This document shows, in pieces, positions 45,301 through 55,100 of a DNA stretch of 64,000 bases (positions within the stretch are counted from its first letter, which is position 1; each line of letters begins with the position of its first letter). Location: assembly GCA_902826835.1 (NCBI GenBank), contig CADEGH010000009.1, positions 1-64,000 of the forward strand. The letters are read 5' to 3'. The DNA is from an uncultured bacterium (GTDB lineage Bacteria > Planctomycetota > GCA-002687715). The notes beneath the pieces were generated by a model. That model was not told the DNA's origin and did no database searches. It was given only the letters and a program-made list of their open reading frames with translations. Made by a program: the position numbers and the translations under genes.

Positions 45301-46557
45301 TCAGACCAGGTTCAGGCCACCCGGCAACGGTGTGAAGTCGGAGAGGATCGGCGCGGGGTCGTACGCCAAATGCTCGCCCACCAGATCCCAGTAGATCTGC
45401 CGGAAGTCGATCGCGCTCGGGAGATAGTCCTGGTTGATGTCGGCGTTGGTGACCGGGCTGCCCTTGAGGCCACCCTGGACCGCACCGCCCACGAGCCAGA
45501 CGTAGTTCCCGTGGCCGTGATCAGTTCCCGTGGATCCGTTCTGGAAGTTGCGGCGCCCGAACTCGCTGAAGATCACCACCACGACATCGTTCCAGCGATT
45601 CATGGCTTGAAGGTCGCTCGCGAGCGCACCCACCGAAGCCGACACGTCCGGCGCGAGATTCGTGAGGAGAGTCGTCTGGTTCGCATGGGAATCGAATCCC
45701 CCCGTCTGCACGTAATAGACCTGCGTCCCGAGGTTGGCACTCATCATTCTCGCGACATCGCGGAGGGACGACCCGAGTTTGGTGCTCGGATAAATCACGG
45801 AGCTCGTGTAGCCCGCGATGCCTCCTTGCACCTGATTGACGAGGCTCAGGGCGGATTGCGTCGTGCTCTTCACTTGAAGCAGCAGGGGATCACCGCCGGC
45901 CACCGACAGGTTCATCGCCTCCGCCGTGTCGTTGCGGAATTCCGAATCCGTGGCATGCGCGGTGTCGCTCGGAACGACAAAACTGTCCAGACTTGCGATC
46001 ACGAACTTTCGGTTGGCATTCCCGACGAAGTCGAGCTTGCTGCCGGTGTTGATGCCGACGAGGTCGATCTCCTGGGTGAAATAGGTGTCGGAGAGCCGCC
46101 CGAGCCCACCCCGAGAGTCGGTGGTGACCGTGCGCCGCCACCTGGACCAGATGTCTTGGCTCTCGAAATGGGAGAGGTTGGGAGTCGGATAGCCCACCTT
46201 CTGCACGATTGCCATGTCACCCGCTTGGTAGAGCGCATGCAGCTCCGGCCACAGCGGCGAGAGTCCGATCTGGAGGGTCGGGTCGAGATCCAAGGCTCCT
46301 CCCGGCTGGCCGGGGGCCGGCACGGTGATCGCCGGGCGTCGCGAGTAGTAGGCGCTCTGCCCGTAGTTCACGACCATGGACAGACCATCGACCCCTCCGA
46401 GCAGATTGACGAAGACGATGGACTTACCGTTGCCGCCCCCGCCACCGAAGGCGGTGACGCGACGGCCTTTCGAAAGGAGCCAGGGAGAAACCAGTCCACC
46501 CAGGCTCGAGAGCAAGAACCTTCTGCGATCGTAGTTCATGGGATTTCTCCGGCTCAT
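45301..46557 (-). CDS. DUF1501 family secreted protein
   Basis: A 418-residue protein with a Tat-like signal (NYDRRRFLLSSLGGLVSPWLLS, residues 8-29). The DUF1501 features are clear: IVFVNLLGGVDGLSMVVNYG near residue 45, PALTIPAPG-like strand, NLSHFESQDIW at about 128, QVYYVQTGGFDSHANQ at about 280, VVIFSEFGRR, and GTDHGHGNYVWLVGG. These proteins belong to the alkaline-phosphatase/sulfatase-like fold and are found mainly in Planctomycetes next to DUF1800 or cytochrome-type genes. Start ATG 46557 overlaps the DUF1800 stop (ATGA). The substrate is unknown. Confidence 0.93.
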   Translation of the reverse strand: MSRRNPMNYDRRRFLLSSLGGLVSPWLLSKGRRVTAFGGGGGNGKSIVFVNLLGGVDGLSMVVNYGQSAYYSRRPAITVPAPGQPGGALDLDPTLQIGLSPLWPELHALYQAGDMAIVQKVGYPTPNLSHFESQDIWSRWRRTVTTDSRGGLGRLSDTYFTQEIDLVGINTGSKLDFVGNANRKFVIASLDSFVVPSDTAHATDSEFRNDTAEAMNLSVAGGDPLLLQVKSTTQSALSLVNQVQGGIAGYTSSVIYPSTKLGSSLRDVARMMSANLGTQVYYVQTGGFDSHANQTTLLTNLAPDVSASVGALASDLQAMNRWNDVVVVIFSEFGRRNFQNGSTGTDHGHGNYVWLVGGAVQGGLKGSPVTNADINQDYLPSAIDFRQIYWDLVGEHLAYDPAPILSDFTPLPGGLNLV

Positions 46558-49500
46558 TTGCGTTGGAAGTCGGGGTGCTGGGTCAACAGGTAAATCAAGC
46601 CACGCAGTTTTTCGTCCAAGTCGTTGGGTGAATCGCCGTCGAAGAGGGCCGTAGTGAGGGTCGTGCCGTCACTCGTTTGATCCATGTATCCAACGAGGTG
46701 GGTGAATTCGGGGTCACCCAGGTTCACGCCGAGAAGCCGGGCCAGGTGGGCCACCGTGCCGGCGCCGGAGCGCAGGCCCGTGGTCGGAAGAAGGGCCGAA
46801 AAGTCGAAGCTGCCCTGGAACACCCGGTCGGTCGCGATGTCGTTCATGGCCTGAGCGCGGAACAGAGCGCCACCCGCCGAGAGCCAGTCGGTGCCCTCCG
46901 GGAAGCCCTTCGGACTCGGGACGTTCATGACGTCGTGATCAAGAGCACTCAGCCACATCTGGGCGTCCTGGCGCGAAATGAGAAGCCCGGTCGCTCGGAC
47001 CGCTCCGACGATCAAGTCCATGGGCGTCTTGACCTGCGACTTGGCCGCGAGACTCGAAAACATGGCATTGCTCTTCAGGAGCTTCTCGATGATCGGGGCA
47101 ATCTGCCAATTGTTCGCGAGCAGGTCGGCCTCGAGTTCAGCGAGAATCGCGGGCGAGGGATTCGTGTGAACGAAATAGGTGAAGAGCTTGCGGGCGACAA
47201 ACGCGCGCGCTTGCGGCCGACCCAAGGTGAGGTCGATCATGCCGATGTCGTTGAAGTTCCCCGTGACTCCGAAAATGGTCTTGGACCCAGCATCAAATTC
47301 GGCGGGGCTGAACGCGGCGCCGAAACTGGAGCCCTGCAAGACCCGTCGCCAGCCGGTGAACGCCCGGGCCGCCTCCTGGACGTCGTTTTCGGTGTAGTTG
47401 GGATTGCCGAGGGCATCGAAGATTCCGAGCGCGTGCAGCTCCATGAATTCGCGAGCGTAGTTTTCGTTGATGGCGTTGGCGCGGTTGCGGAAGCCGTCGA
47501 GGAAGTCGAGCATGAGGGGAGCGCGGGTTACCGCGATCATGTGGTCGCGGAAGCTCGGGAGCGGCGTTTGGCGGAAGAGATCCGTGAACATCATGGTCCA
47601 GTGACGTTCGAGTTGGCCAGCGACATCCCCCGCTGCGCACGTCCAGTTATTCCAGCAGTACGCCATCCGCTCCCGGAAGGGCTCGGAGGTATTCATCATC
47701 AGCCAGAGCCACCACTGCTGGGCGGCGACGACGGTCGCTTGGGGATAAGCATCGCCGGCCAAAGGCGCCGGGAGATGGGAGCGTGCGTCCACCTCGAGCG
47801 TCGGTTCGGCGTCAATGGTGAGAAATTCAGCGACGGTGGCAGCGAGTCCGGTTGCGAGGATGGTGGCGGTCTCGGCCGCGGACGGATCGAAGCCGGCCCG
47901 GCGCGCGAGATGTTGGGCCTCCGCGAGCGTCAACGTGTCGCGGTAGGGCAGGAGATCCTGCGCCCCCACAAACGACGGAAGTTCAGGGTTGACGGTGACC
48001 GTGGTCACATCGGTGTCGGACAACCCCGCGGCCGAGACGGTGACCTCGAAGGTCAACGCGGTGGACTGGGCCACGATTGGAGCCCGGAACCATGGCACGG
48101 GAGTACTCCCGCCTTGGATCACGACCGCGGGGCCGCTCAACTGTTGCCATGACCAAGTGAGGACTTGGCCCGGGCCCTGTCCTTGGCTCCCGCGCGCGTC
48201 GAGACCCACCATCCAGTCGGAAAGGACGGATTGACTGGGCCCGGCATTCGCAACCGGAACCGGTGTGCCTTGATCCATGACGCCGATGATCACGGCGTCA
48301 AAGGTTGTAAAGAGGCCGTCGCCAACCTGGAGCCGGAATGCCAGCGTGGCCGAAGTCCCGGCCGGCAGAAGCGGTGCCACAAAGGTCGGAGCCACCGTCG
48401 TGCTGCCACTGAGGATCACCGGCGGCCCGGCGATCTGCGACCACGCGAGGGTGAGGAGATTCCCTTCCGGATCGAAGCTCCCGGCGGCGGAGAGCGTAGT
48501 CAGAGCGCCTTCGTTGACCGCCTGGTCCGGTCCGGCTTGCGCCACCGGAGGACCGTTTGCGGCGCCGATGGCGGGGAGGACGGTGATGACGATTTCATCG
48601 AGATCGACATGGACTCCGTCGTAGACGGCGAGGAGATAACGAATCTCCGTGGCGATGCTCACATCGGGAGTCTGGAAGGAAATGACCGTCTGATTGAGGG
48701 CGGGAATGACGCCCGTGGAGGGCCCTCCCGTTTGCAACCAAGCCAGGAGCAGCGGCTGACCCTCGGGGTCGTAGGACGCGCTGGCGTCGAGGACGATCTG
48801 TTGATGCTCGCGAGCGATCAGATTGCCGCCAGCAACCGCAGCCGGAGGCAGATTGGATCCCATTCCTGACGCAGGACGCCAAACGACTTCGAGGCGGGGT
48901 CGGAGCGCGGCGGTTGCGTGCGAATCGGCGGCGAGGCGAATGACGGAGCCTTGGGCGCTCGTCACCACCCAACCTTGGTTCGGAGCGCCGGCCGACCACG
49001 CGGCGACCGCACCGGTCACGTCCAAACTCACGGAGGTGCCGGCGGCGGATCCGCTGATCGGGGTCGAAGCCGTGCCTTCGAGGGCGCGATCTCCACCCGG
49101 CACGAGCCACGGCAAGTTGGCGAGGAGGCGCGAGTCGCGGTGACCCCAAGTCACCCCCGAGTTGATGGCACTCACCACTCCCGTGGGCTCGAACCATGAT
49201 CCGAGCCCGAGGGGATCGATGATGCGTGAGGCTTGAAGGACTCGCCCCTCGTCAGTGGCGCCGAGACTCACCACCGAGAAGCGCAGGGATGCCGAGACGA
49301 TTTGAGCTCCGAGCGGGATCGAGTTCGGACCACCGTTGGTCGTAAACAGTCCCGGAAAATCGGCGAACGCGGCCCGGGTGGGGGAAACGAGGAGCAGGGT
49401 GTTTTCAATCGTGCTCTGATTCGCGGCGTTGTTGGCGATGGCCACCGTCGTGGATCGACTCGAATTGTTGACCCCCACTTCTTGGAGGACCAAGATCTGG

Positions 49501-50525
49501 GAAGAAGGATCCGGATCGACTTGGATCGTGATCCGGGCCAAACGAGAACACCCGAGGGTGTCGATGGCGAAGGTCGTGAAGGAGTCGCTACCGACAAACC
49601 CGGTATTGGGCCGGTAGGACCAATAGGCGGATCCGAAGCCGGAGAGCACGCCGTTCTGCGGCTGTTCGCGAACCCGATAGGTGAGGCTGCTGCCGTCGGC
49701 GTCGACCGGCGGAAGGGCAATGAACGTCGAAGCTCCCTGGGTCGTCGTGAAGGTCTGATCTGCGAGCTCCGGCAGGCGATTCAGGGGCGGAGCGACCGGG
49801 GCTGACCACCGCACCCAGAGGCGAGGCCGGAGGGCGCTGGAGGCATGGTCGGGGGAAGCGAGTTCAAGATCCAGTCCGGCTTGGTCGCTGGACAGTCTCC
49901 AACCTTGGTTGGAGTAACCCTGCACGAAGGCGAGGACGACCGTGGTGGCATCGATTGCGACGGTCGATCCCGCAGCGGCGTTCGTGACGACCACTTCGGT
50001 AGAGAAAGGGGGAAGCCCGCTCAGCACTTCTCCACCCGCCGTCGACCAGGGGGCGGGGTCGCGCACCGGCCGAGCGTCCCGGGCGAGCCACGACACTCCG
50101 GCCCGCGTGCCATTAGTGATGAGAGACGCGGGCTGCACCCAGGGGCCCTGGAGACCAAAGTCGGTGACGGGCTCAGCCCGCAACACGCGGCTGGCCGCGG
50201 CCCCCGGCACCGCCAAGACCGAAAGCTCGATCCGCGCTTCGACGATGGTGGCTCCGGGCGGAAGTTGGTCCGCGCCTGCCCCCACCAGTTCGGGCCAGGC
50301 GAGAAATGCTCGGGCGGAACCGAGGGTGAGACTCGCCGCGCGCGTGGTCTGGCCGCCCGCTCCGTCGTCCTGGACGCTGCACATCCAGGTCGTGCCGGCC
50401 ACTCCACCGCTGACGCCAGCTTGGAACACCGACTCCTGGACCACCTGCCCTTCGGCGGGAAGTCCAAGCAGGAGAGAGATCAGCAGGGCACAACTGCTGG
50501 TGGTGATTCGCGCACTCCACCTCAT
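46554..50525 (-). CDS. Large secreted DUF1800 protein with DNRLRE and PKD/Ig-like domains
   Basis: A 1323-residue protein. A signal peptide (about 1-33) is followed by a DNRLRE-type beta domain (about 35-240), a cadherin/VCBS-like Ig unit (about 250-335: LPPVDADGSSLTYRVREQ), a second DNRLRE unit (about 338-540), three PKD-like domains (about 545-845: DASASYDPEGQPLLLAWLQTG, SAAGSFDPEGNLLTLAWSQIA, DARGSQGQGPGQVLTWSWQQL) and DUF1800 (about 853-1323: LAEAQHLARRAGF...YAREFMELHALGIFDALGNPNYTENDVQEAARAFTGW). DUF1800 proteins of Planctomycetes pair with DUF1501 partners, as here. The start at 50525 has GGAG upstream. Role unknown; probably cell-surface. Confidence 0.92.
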   Translation of the reverse strand: MRWSARITTSSCALLISLLLGLPAEGQVVQESVFQAGVSGGVAGTTWMCSVQDDGAGGQTTRAASLTLGSARAFLAWPELVGAGADQLPPGATIVEARIELSVLAVPGAAASRVLRAEPVTDFGLQGPWVQPASLITNGTRAGVSWLARDARPVRDPAPWSTAGGEVLSGLPPFSTEVVVTNAAAGSTVAIDATTVVLAFVQGYSNQGWRLSSDQAGLDLELASPDHASSALRPRLWVRWSAPVAPPLNRLPELADQTFTTTQGASTFIALPPVDADGSSLTYRVREQPQNGVLSGFGSAYWSYRPNTGFVGSDSFTTFAIDTLGCSRLARITIQVDPDPSSQILVLQEVGVNNSSRSTTVAIANNAANQSTIENTLLLVSPTRAAFADFPGLFTTNGGPNSIPLGAQIVSASLRFSVVSLGATDEGRVLQASRIIDPLGLGSWFEPTGVVSAINSGVTWGHRDSRLLANLPWLVPGGDRALEGTASTPISGSAAGTSVSLDVTGAVAAWSAGAPNQGWVVTSAQGSVIRLAADSHATAALRPRLEVVWRPASGMGSNLPPAAVAGGNLIAREHQQIVLDASASYDPEGQPLLLAWLQTGGPSTGVIPALNQTVISFQTPDVSIATEIRYLLAVYDGVHVDLDEIVITVLPAIGAANGPPVAQAGPDQAVNEGALTTLSAAGSFDPEGNLLTLAWSQIAGPPVILSGSTTVAPTFVAPLLPAGTSATLAFRLQVGDGLFTTFDAVIIGVMDQGTPVPVANAGPSQSVLSDWMVGLDARGSQGQGPGQVLTWSWQQLSGPAVVIQGGSTPVPWFRAPIVAQSTALTFEVTVSAAGLSDTDVTTVTVNPELPSFVGAQDLLPYRDTLTLAEAQHLARRAGFDPSAAETATILATGLAATVAEFLTIDAEPTLEVDARSHLPAPLAGDAYPQATVVAAQQWWLWLMMNTSEPFRERMAYCWNNWTCAAGDVAGQLERHWTMMFTDLFRQTPLPSFRDHMIAVTRAPLMLDFLDGFRNRANAINENYAREFMELHALGIFDALGNPNYTENDVQEAARAFTGWRRVLQGSSFGAAFSPAEFDAGSKTIFGVTGNFNDIGMIDLTLGRPQARAFVARKLFTYFVHTNPSPAILAELEADLLANNWQIAPIIEKLLKSNAMFSSLAAKSQVKTPMDLIVGAVRATGLLISRQDAQMWLSALDHDVMNVPSPKGFPEGTDWLSAGGALFRAQAMNDIATDRVFQGSFDFSALLPTTGLRSGAGTVAHLARLLGVNLGDPEFTHLVGYMDQTSDGTTLTTALFDGDSPNDLDEKLRGLIYLLTQHPDFQRK

Positions 50526-50996
50526 AGGTCTGGCTCCTTCGCGTTCTCGCAGGGCAACGGGATCCGGGTTGGACGTCGAGGAGATCGACCGTCGCATCCC
50601 AGCCCCCCTCTTACTCGGAACCAAGCCCGATCTGACAGTGACTCCGGAATAATCCGGGGTGCGAAGTTTCGCTCATGACCAGAAGGCGGTGGGCTTCAGG
50701 CAGTTTGGTCCTTCGTCGCGGGAGCGCGAGACATGACCGATGGGTGAGCGAAAGCCGCGCTGGTATCGGGACGTCTGCTCTAGGCACCAGTGGTCCACTG
50801 GTGTCGGTGGCGTGCGGATCTGGTGATCCGCGTTCCCATCGCTCCACTGCTCCGCCGCGTCAACGCGCCTTGGGGTCGTGGGGAGGGCGGAGAAAGGAGC
50901 TGGGAGCGAGTTCGTAGAAGCGGGGAGACGGGAATTTCGTCTTTCTTGACCCGACTCGAACCGGTGAGTCGGCGTCGGAATCGGCAGAATGCAGCT
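50526..50996. other. 471-bp gap between the DUF1800 and DNRLRE genes
   Basis: Divergent intergenic region. It should contain both promoters. It contains a palindromic repeat element (50785-50831) described separately. I see no other supportable gene, and the in-frame codons before 50997 are judged non-coding. Confidence 0.6.
50785..50831. repeat. Double-palindrome element related to the 298-bp repeat
   Basis: CACCAGTGG-T-CCACTGGTG (50785-50803) is a 9-bp perfect inverted repeat around one base. Ten bases later, GCGGATC-TGGT-GATCCGC (50814-50831) repeats the part-B palindrome, followed by CGTTCCCAtCGC as in the array. The element is a partial copy of part B in the same orientation as the array. 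Confidence 0.8.
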
Positions 50997-52112
50997 ATGA
51001 AACTCGCTCTGAAGACCTGGACAGGATGGACTCTGGCCTTTTGGTTGACGCTGGCGGGCGTCCTCTCTGCCCAGGGCACTACCGTGAGTGTGGGCGCGCT
51101 CCGCGACAACACGCTCTACTTCGATCCCAACGGTGGTCTCAGCAACGGGGCGGGGATTTACTGCTTCGCGGGCACGAACTTGGTTGGTCAAGCGAGGCGG
51201 GCTTTGCTCGCCTTCGACATCGCGAGTGCCGTGCCTTCGAACGCCACCATCACGAGCGCAGAGCTCCAACTGCACATGAGCCAGACGATCGCGGGGCCGG
51301 TGGCGGTCTCGATGCACCGTGTTCTCGAAAGCTGGGGAGAAGGAAGTTCCTACGCCAGCGACGGCCAGGGCGGAGGCGCCCCGGCGACGGCGATGGATGC
51401 CACCTGGATCCATCGCAGTTTCCCTGCCGCACCGTGGTCGACGCCAGGCGGCGACTACGATCCGGCGGCCTCCGCGACGATCATGGTCGACGACTCCGGC
51501 GGGTATCTCTTTGGTACCACGTCGGCCCTCGTGGCGGATGTCCAATCCTTCCTCGCTAATCCGACCCAAAACTTCGGCTGGCTCCTGCGCACCGACGAAA
51601 CGACTTCTCCCACTGCCAAACGTTTCGCCACCAAAGAACATCCCACTCCTTCATCGCGGCCGACGCTCATCGTCACGTTCTCGATTCCGGCAGCCTCCGT
51701 CCAGTCCACGGGAGTCGGCTGCACCGGAACGAGTCCGCTTCCTTACTCGATGCTCGCCAACGGCCTGCCCAGCCTCGGCAACAGCGGCTTCAGCATCGAT
51801 TTGTCTCAAGGTCCGCCGAATCAGCTCGCGTTTTCGTTCCTGGCGGCGGACGTCAGTGCAGCACCGACACTGCTTTCACCCAACTGCGCGATTTGGCTCG
51901 ACCTCACCTCGGCGCTCTCCCTCGTGGCTTCAGGAGCATCGCCCCACGGCCCCCATCTTCTCTCCGCGATGGGGAGCGTCGTGATTCCGGTTCCCATTCC
52001 GAGCGACCCTCTCCTCGCCGGATTCACGATCAGCCTCCAATCGGCGGCCCAGGATTCCCTGGCACCCGCTGGCTTCGTGCTCTCCAATGCTTTGAAGCTC
52101 ACGGTTTACTGA
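50997..52112 (+). CDS. Secreted DNRLRE protein with shared C-terminal module
   Basis: A 371-residue protein with a signal peptide (MKLALKTWTGWTLAFWLTLA). Residues about 25-225 form a DNRLRE-type beta sandwich: DNTLYFDPNGGLSNGAG, RRALLAFDIASAVPSNATITSAELQLHM, MDATWIHRSF, ADVQSFLANPTQNFGWLLRT and SSRPTLIVTF are diagnostic. Residues about 240-371 form the C-terminal module shared with the FG-GAP protein at 34522-36447 (VPIPSDPLLAGFTISLQ, APAGFVLSNALKLTV). The ATG at 50997 gives the signal peptide; the open frame upstream to 50790 is repeat-derived. DNRLRE domains are thought to shape or bind extracellular fibres and sugars; the role here is unknown. Confidence 0.86.
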   Translation: MKLALKTWTGWTLAFWLTLAGVLSAQGTTVSVGALRDNTLYFDPNGGLSNGAGIYCFAGTNLVGQARRALLAFDIASAVPSNATITSAELQLHMSQTIAGPVAVSMHRVLESWGEGSSYASDGQGGGAPATAMDATWIHRSFPAAPWSTPGGDYDPAASATIMVDDSGGYLFGTTSALVADVQSFLANPTQNFGWLLRTDETTSPTAKRFATKEHPTPSSRPTLIVTFSIPAASVQSTGVGCTGTSPLPYSMLANGLPSLGNSGFSIDLSQGPPNQLAFSFLAADVSAAPTLLSPNCAIWLDLTSALSLVASGASPHGPHLLSAMGSVVIPVPIPSDPLLAGFTISLQSAAQDSLAPAGFVLSNALKLTVY

Positions 52113-52151
52113 TCGCGGCCTACCTCGGGCTCGACTTTGGACGGGATCCAA

Positions 52152-55100
52152 TCAGCCGATCTTGCGCGCCTCTCCCAATCCCAACAGGCGGACTCCGTGC
52201 TCCTCGAGGTTTTGCAGGACGCGGGCCGTCGGCGTGTCGGATCCAAAACACGCGTAGGTGCCTTCTTTCCCCTCGAACCAAAACAGAGGGTCCGCCACGA
52301 TCTCCCCGCTCGGGGCGGTGATCGGGTCCTTCCGCAGCCGGTAGGCCCGAGTCAGTGAATGGAACCAATCGCGATGAGGAGCCGGGATCAGTCCGGACAA
52401 ATCGGCCAGGTCGTCTTCTCCACACTCCGAAGCGGGGGTGGTGGGTGATCGCTCGAGGTCTTCGAGGCACTCCTCGAGGGTTTGGAGGAGCCTACGATGG
52501 ATCTCCGTGGGCCGGCGGTGCGCATACACTTCGAGCAGGGAGCGCGCGCGGGTCATGGCGACATACAACGCCGAAGCCAGGATGGCCCCGGCGTGAGTCA
52601 CGAAGCCCGTCGCGCCCGCCAAGAGGACGATCTCGGCGTCGTAGCCTTTGAACGAATGCGCGGTGGTCGCAATCAGCGTGCGCGGGCCGCGACGAAATTT
52701 GCGGCTTTGTTGAATCGAAAGTTCAATCCCCCGGGACTCGAGCATCGGCGCGACGATGGTCTCGAGTCCGGTCCGGCTCTCTCTCCCGTTGTAGATAATC
52801 ACGATGTCCGCAGGCAGGACCTGCTCCTCTTCGACGAGATGGAGACACTGCAATGCGATGGCCGACATTTCCTCGGTGGGGGTCGAAAACTGGCGGAGGA
52901 TCGGAGCGGGGCCGCCGATCTGATTGAATCTCACGCGCCACCAAGTGCGACGATCGTCGGAGGCTTCTTCCAGAAGCCCGCGGCTCACGAGCTCGCGGTG
53001 GTCCGGGCCCTGAGCCTGCGGCTCGAGTCGATAGAGCACGTTGAGCGCGAACTCGGCGATCGGACGAGTGCTTCGGAAGCTCTCTTTCATGACCGAAGAC
53101 CGACCCCGAAGATCGAGGCCCAAATCCGTCCAGCGTGGCGTCCCCCGTGCGTAGATGTTCTGGGCGTTGTCGTAGAAGATGTTGACCGACCGGGATTGCT
53201 CGGACTCTTCCGAGCTTCGACGAACGAGGCGATGGAGCAGTTGGAGCGACGTCGGGCCAAAATCCTGGGCCTCGTCGAGGAAGATCGCGTCACACCGCGG
53301 TTCCATGCCGACCACCGCCATCCGCTCCAAACACGAGCTCGCCATGGCTTCATAGTCGAACTCGCCGCCGGTCGCGGAGACTCGCAGGTCCGATTGCAAA
53401 GAGTGCAGAAGATCCTGGATGTGCCACAGGTTCAGTCGTCCCCACGGGAAGTCGGCAATGTCTCGCTGCTTGGACCACGCGTAAAGCAGAGTCTGTTCGA
53501 TCAGGCCTTGGAGGGCCCGATTGCCGAAGACGATCCAAACTCTATGTTCGTCCACGAGGATGCGGCGGTTCAGGGTCTGCACCACCCAATGCGCCATGAC
53601 GACGGTCTTTCCGCTTCCCGCGACCCCGCGGACCAGGCGAGGTTTTCCGTCGAGCTCAAGTCGGCACAGCCGTTCCTGCTCGGAAGAGAGCACCGGCCGA
53701 AGGGCGCGCCGCTGCATCAACTGAAGACCCAACGAGACGCCCAAGGAGCCAGCCGTATCCGCGACGGTCGGGGTCAAGGGCGCCTCGACGATCGACTTCA
53801 GTCGGTAGCCCCGCCCCGACCTTCCGAGCGCGCAGGGCGCAAGATCGGATCGCAGCGGAGCGAGGTAAGGCTCCTCCATCTCGGCGCGACTGCAAAGGAG
53901 CATGACGGCTTCCCGAGCGCGGCTGATCCCGACATTCAGGAGTCGTTTCCAATCGTCATGAGCCCAGGCGTAACTCCCAGCATTGACCGTGTCGAAAATC
54001 ACGATGTCGGCTTCGGCGCCCTGCTGGCTGTGAACCGTCGAAGCTCGCCACGAGTCCAGGCGGCGGTTGGCGAGATAATCGGCGACCATTTGAGCTTGGG
54101 CGCGGAATGGGGAGAGAAACAGCCCGCGCGCCCGGGCAAATTCGGAATCCGCGAAGAGTCGATCCAGAACGGAGATGGTGATTTCCCGGATCCAACTGCG
54201 ATGGCCGGGCCCCCGGTCGGCGCGGATTCGAGCGACATCGGTGGTTTCTTCGTCCAGCACGCACCACACCGCTCGCGGAACATCGCCCCACACGGGTGGT
54301 ACGGAGAATCCACGTTTCGCGGTGCCCGGTGCGTGCGTGAGACTCCCTTCGTACTGATAGCGCGATACCAGTTTCCCGATGTCCGGGTGCATGCGGTGTT
54401 GCTCCCGCAGGAGCACGACTCCACGCGAACCGACGCTTTCCATCCCGAGGTGGCTGAGTCCGCTGCGCGAAAGCCAGCGCATCTGATCGGAGGGGAGAAT
54501 CCGGCTGGCCCGGCTAATCGGGGCTAATTGGCGGGAATCGCCCGCGAGCACGACGCGCCGGCTCGCGAAGTGGGACAAGCCCGCCAGCGCGATTCTCGAG
54601 ATCAGCCCGGCCTCATCGACGATGAGAGTCGTGAACGGCGCCACCCCAGCCTCGAGATCGGCTCGAATCTCGGCGTCCTTGAGAAAGGTCGTCGCTCGAA
54701 AGGCCGTGGCGACCACGATCTTCGTGCGCGGATCCAGGAATCTCTCCCGCGCCGCATCACGAAGCGCCAAGCGCAGGGCCCGGATCTGCTGCCGGAGGCG
54801 AGCCCGCTGATCGGCCGCCGGAGTGCGTCGAAGTTCCGCCGCAAGCTGCTCGATTTCGCCGAGCACGGAGGTCTCGGTGTCGTGGAGGAGGGACTCGAGA
54901 CCTGCTGCCTGGAACTCAGACAGCGATGCACCCTTGCCGATGCGCGCGACTTGCCGCCGTTCGAGTAGCCCGGGCTGTCTCGCCAGGAGCCCTCGACCGA
55001 TCGAGAGCGCCACGGTGTCGGTGGCTTTGTTGGTCGTGGAGATGACGAGAACTCGTTCACGCGCCCCCGGAGGGTGCTTGGACAGTTCTTCGCCAATCGC

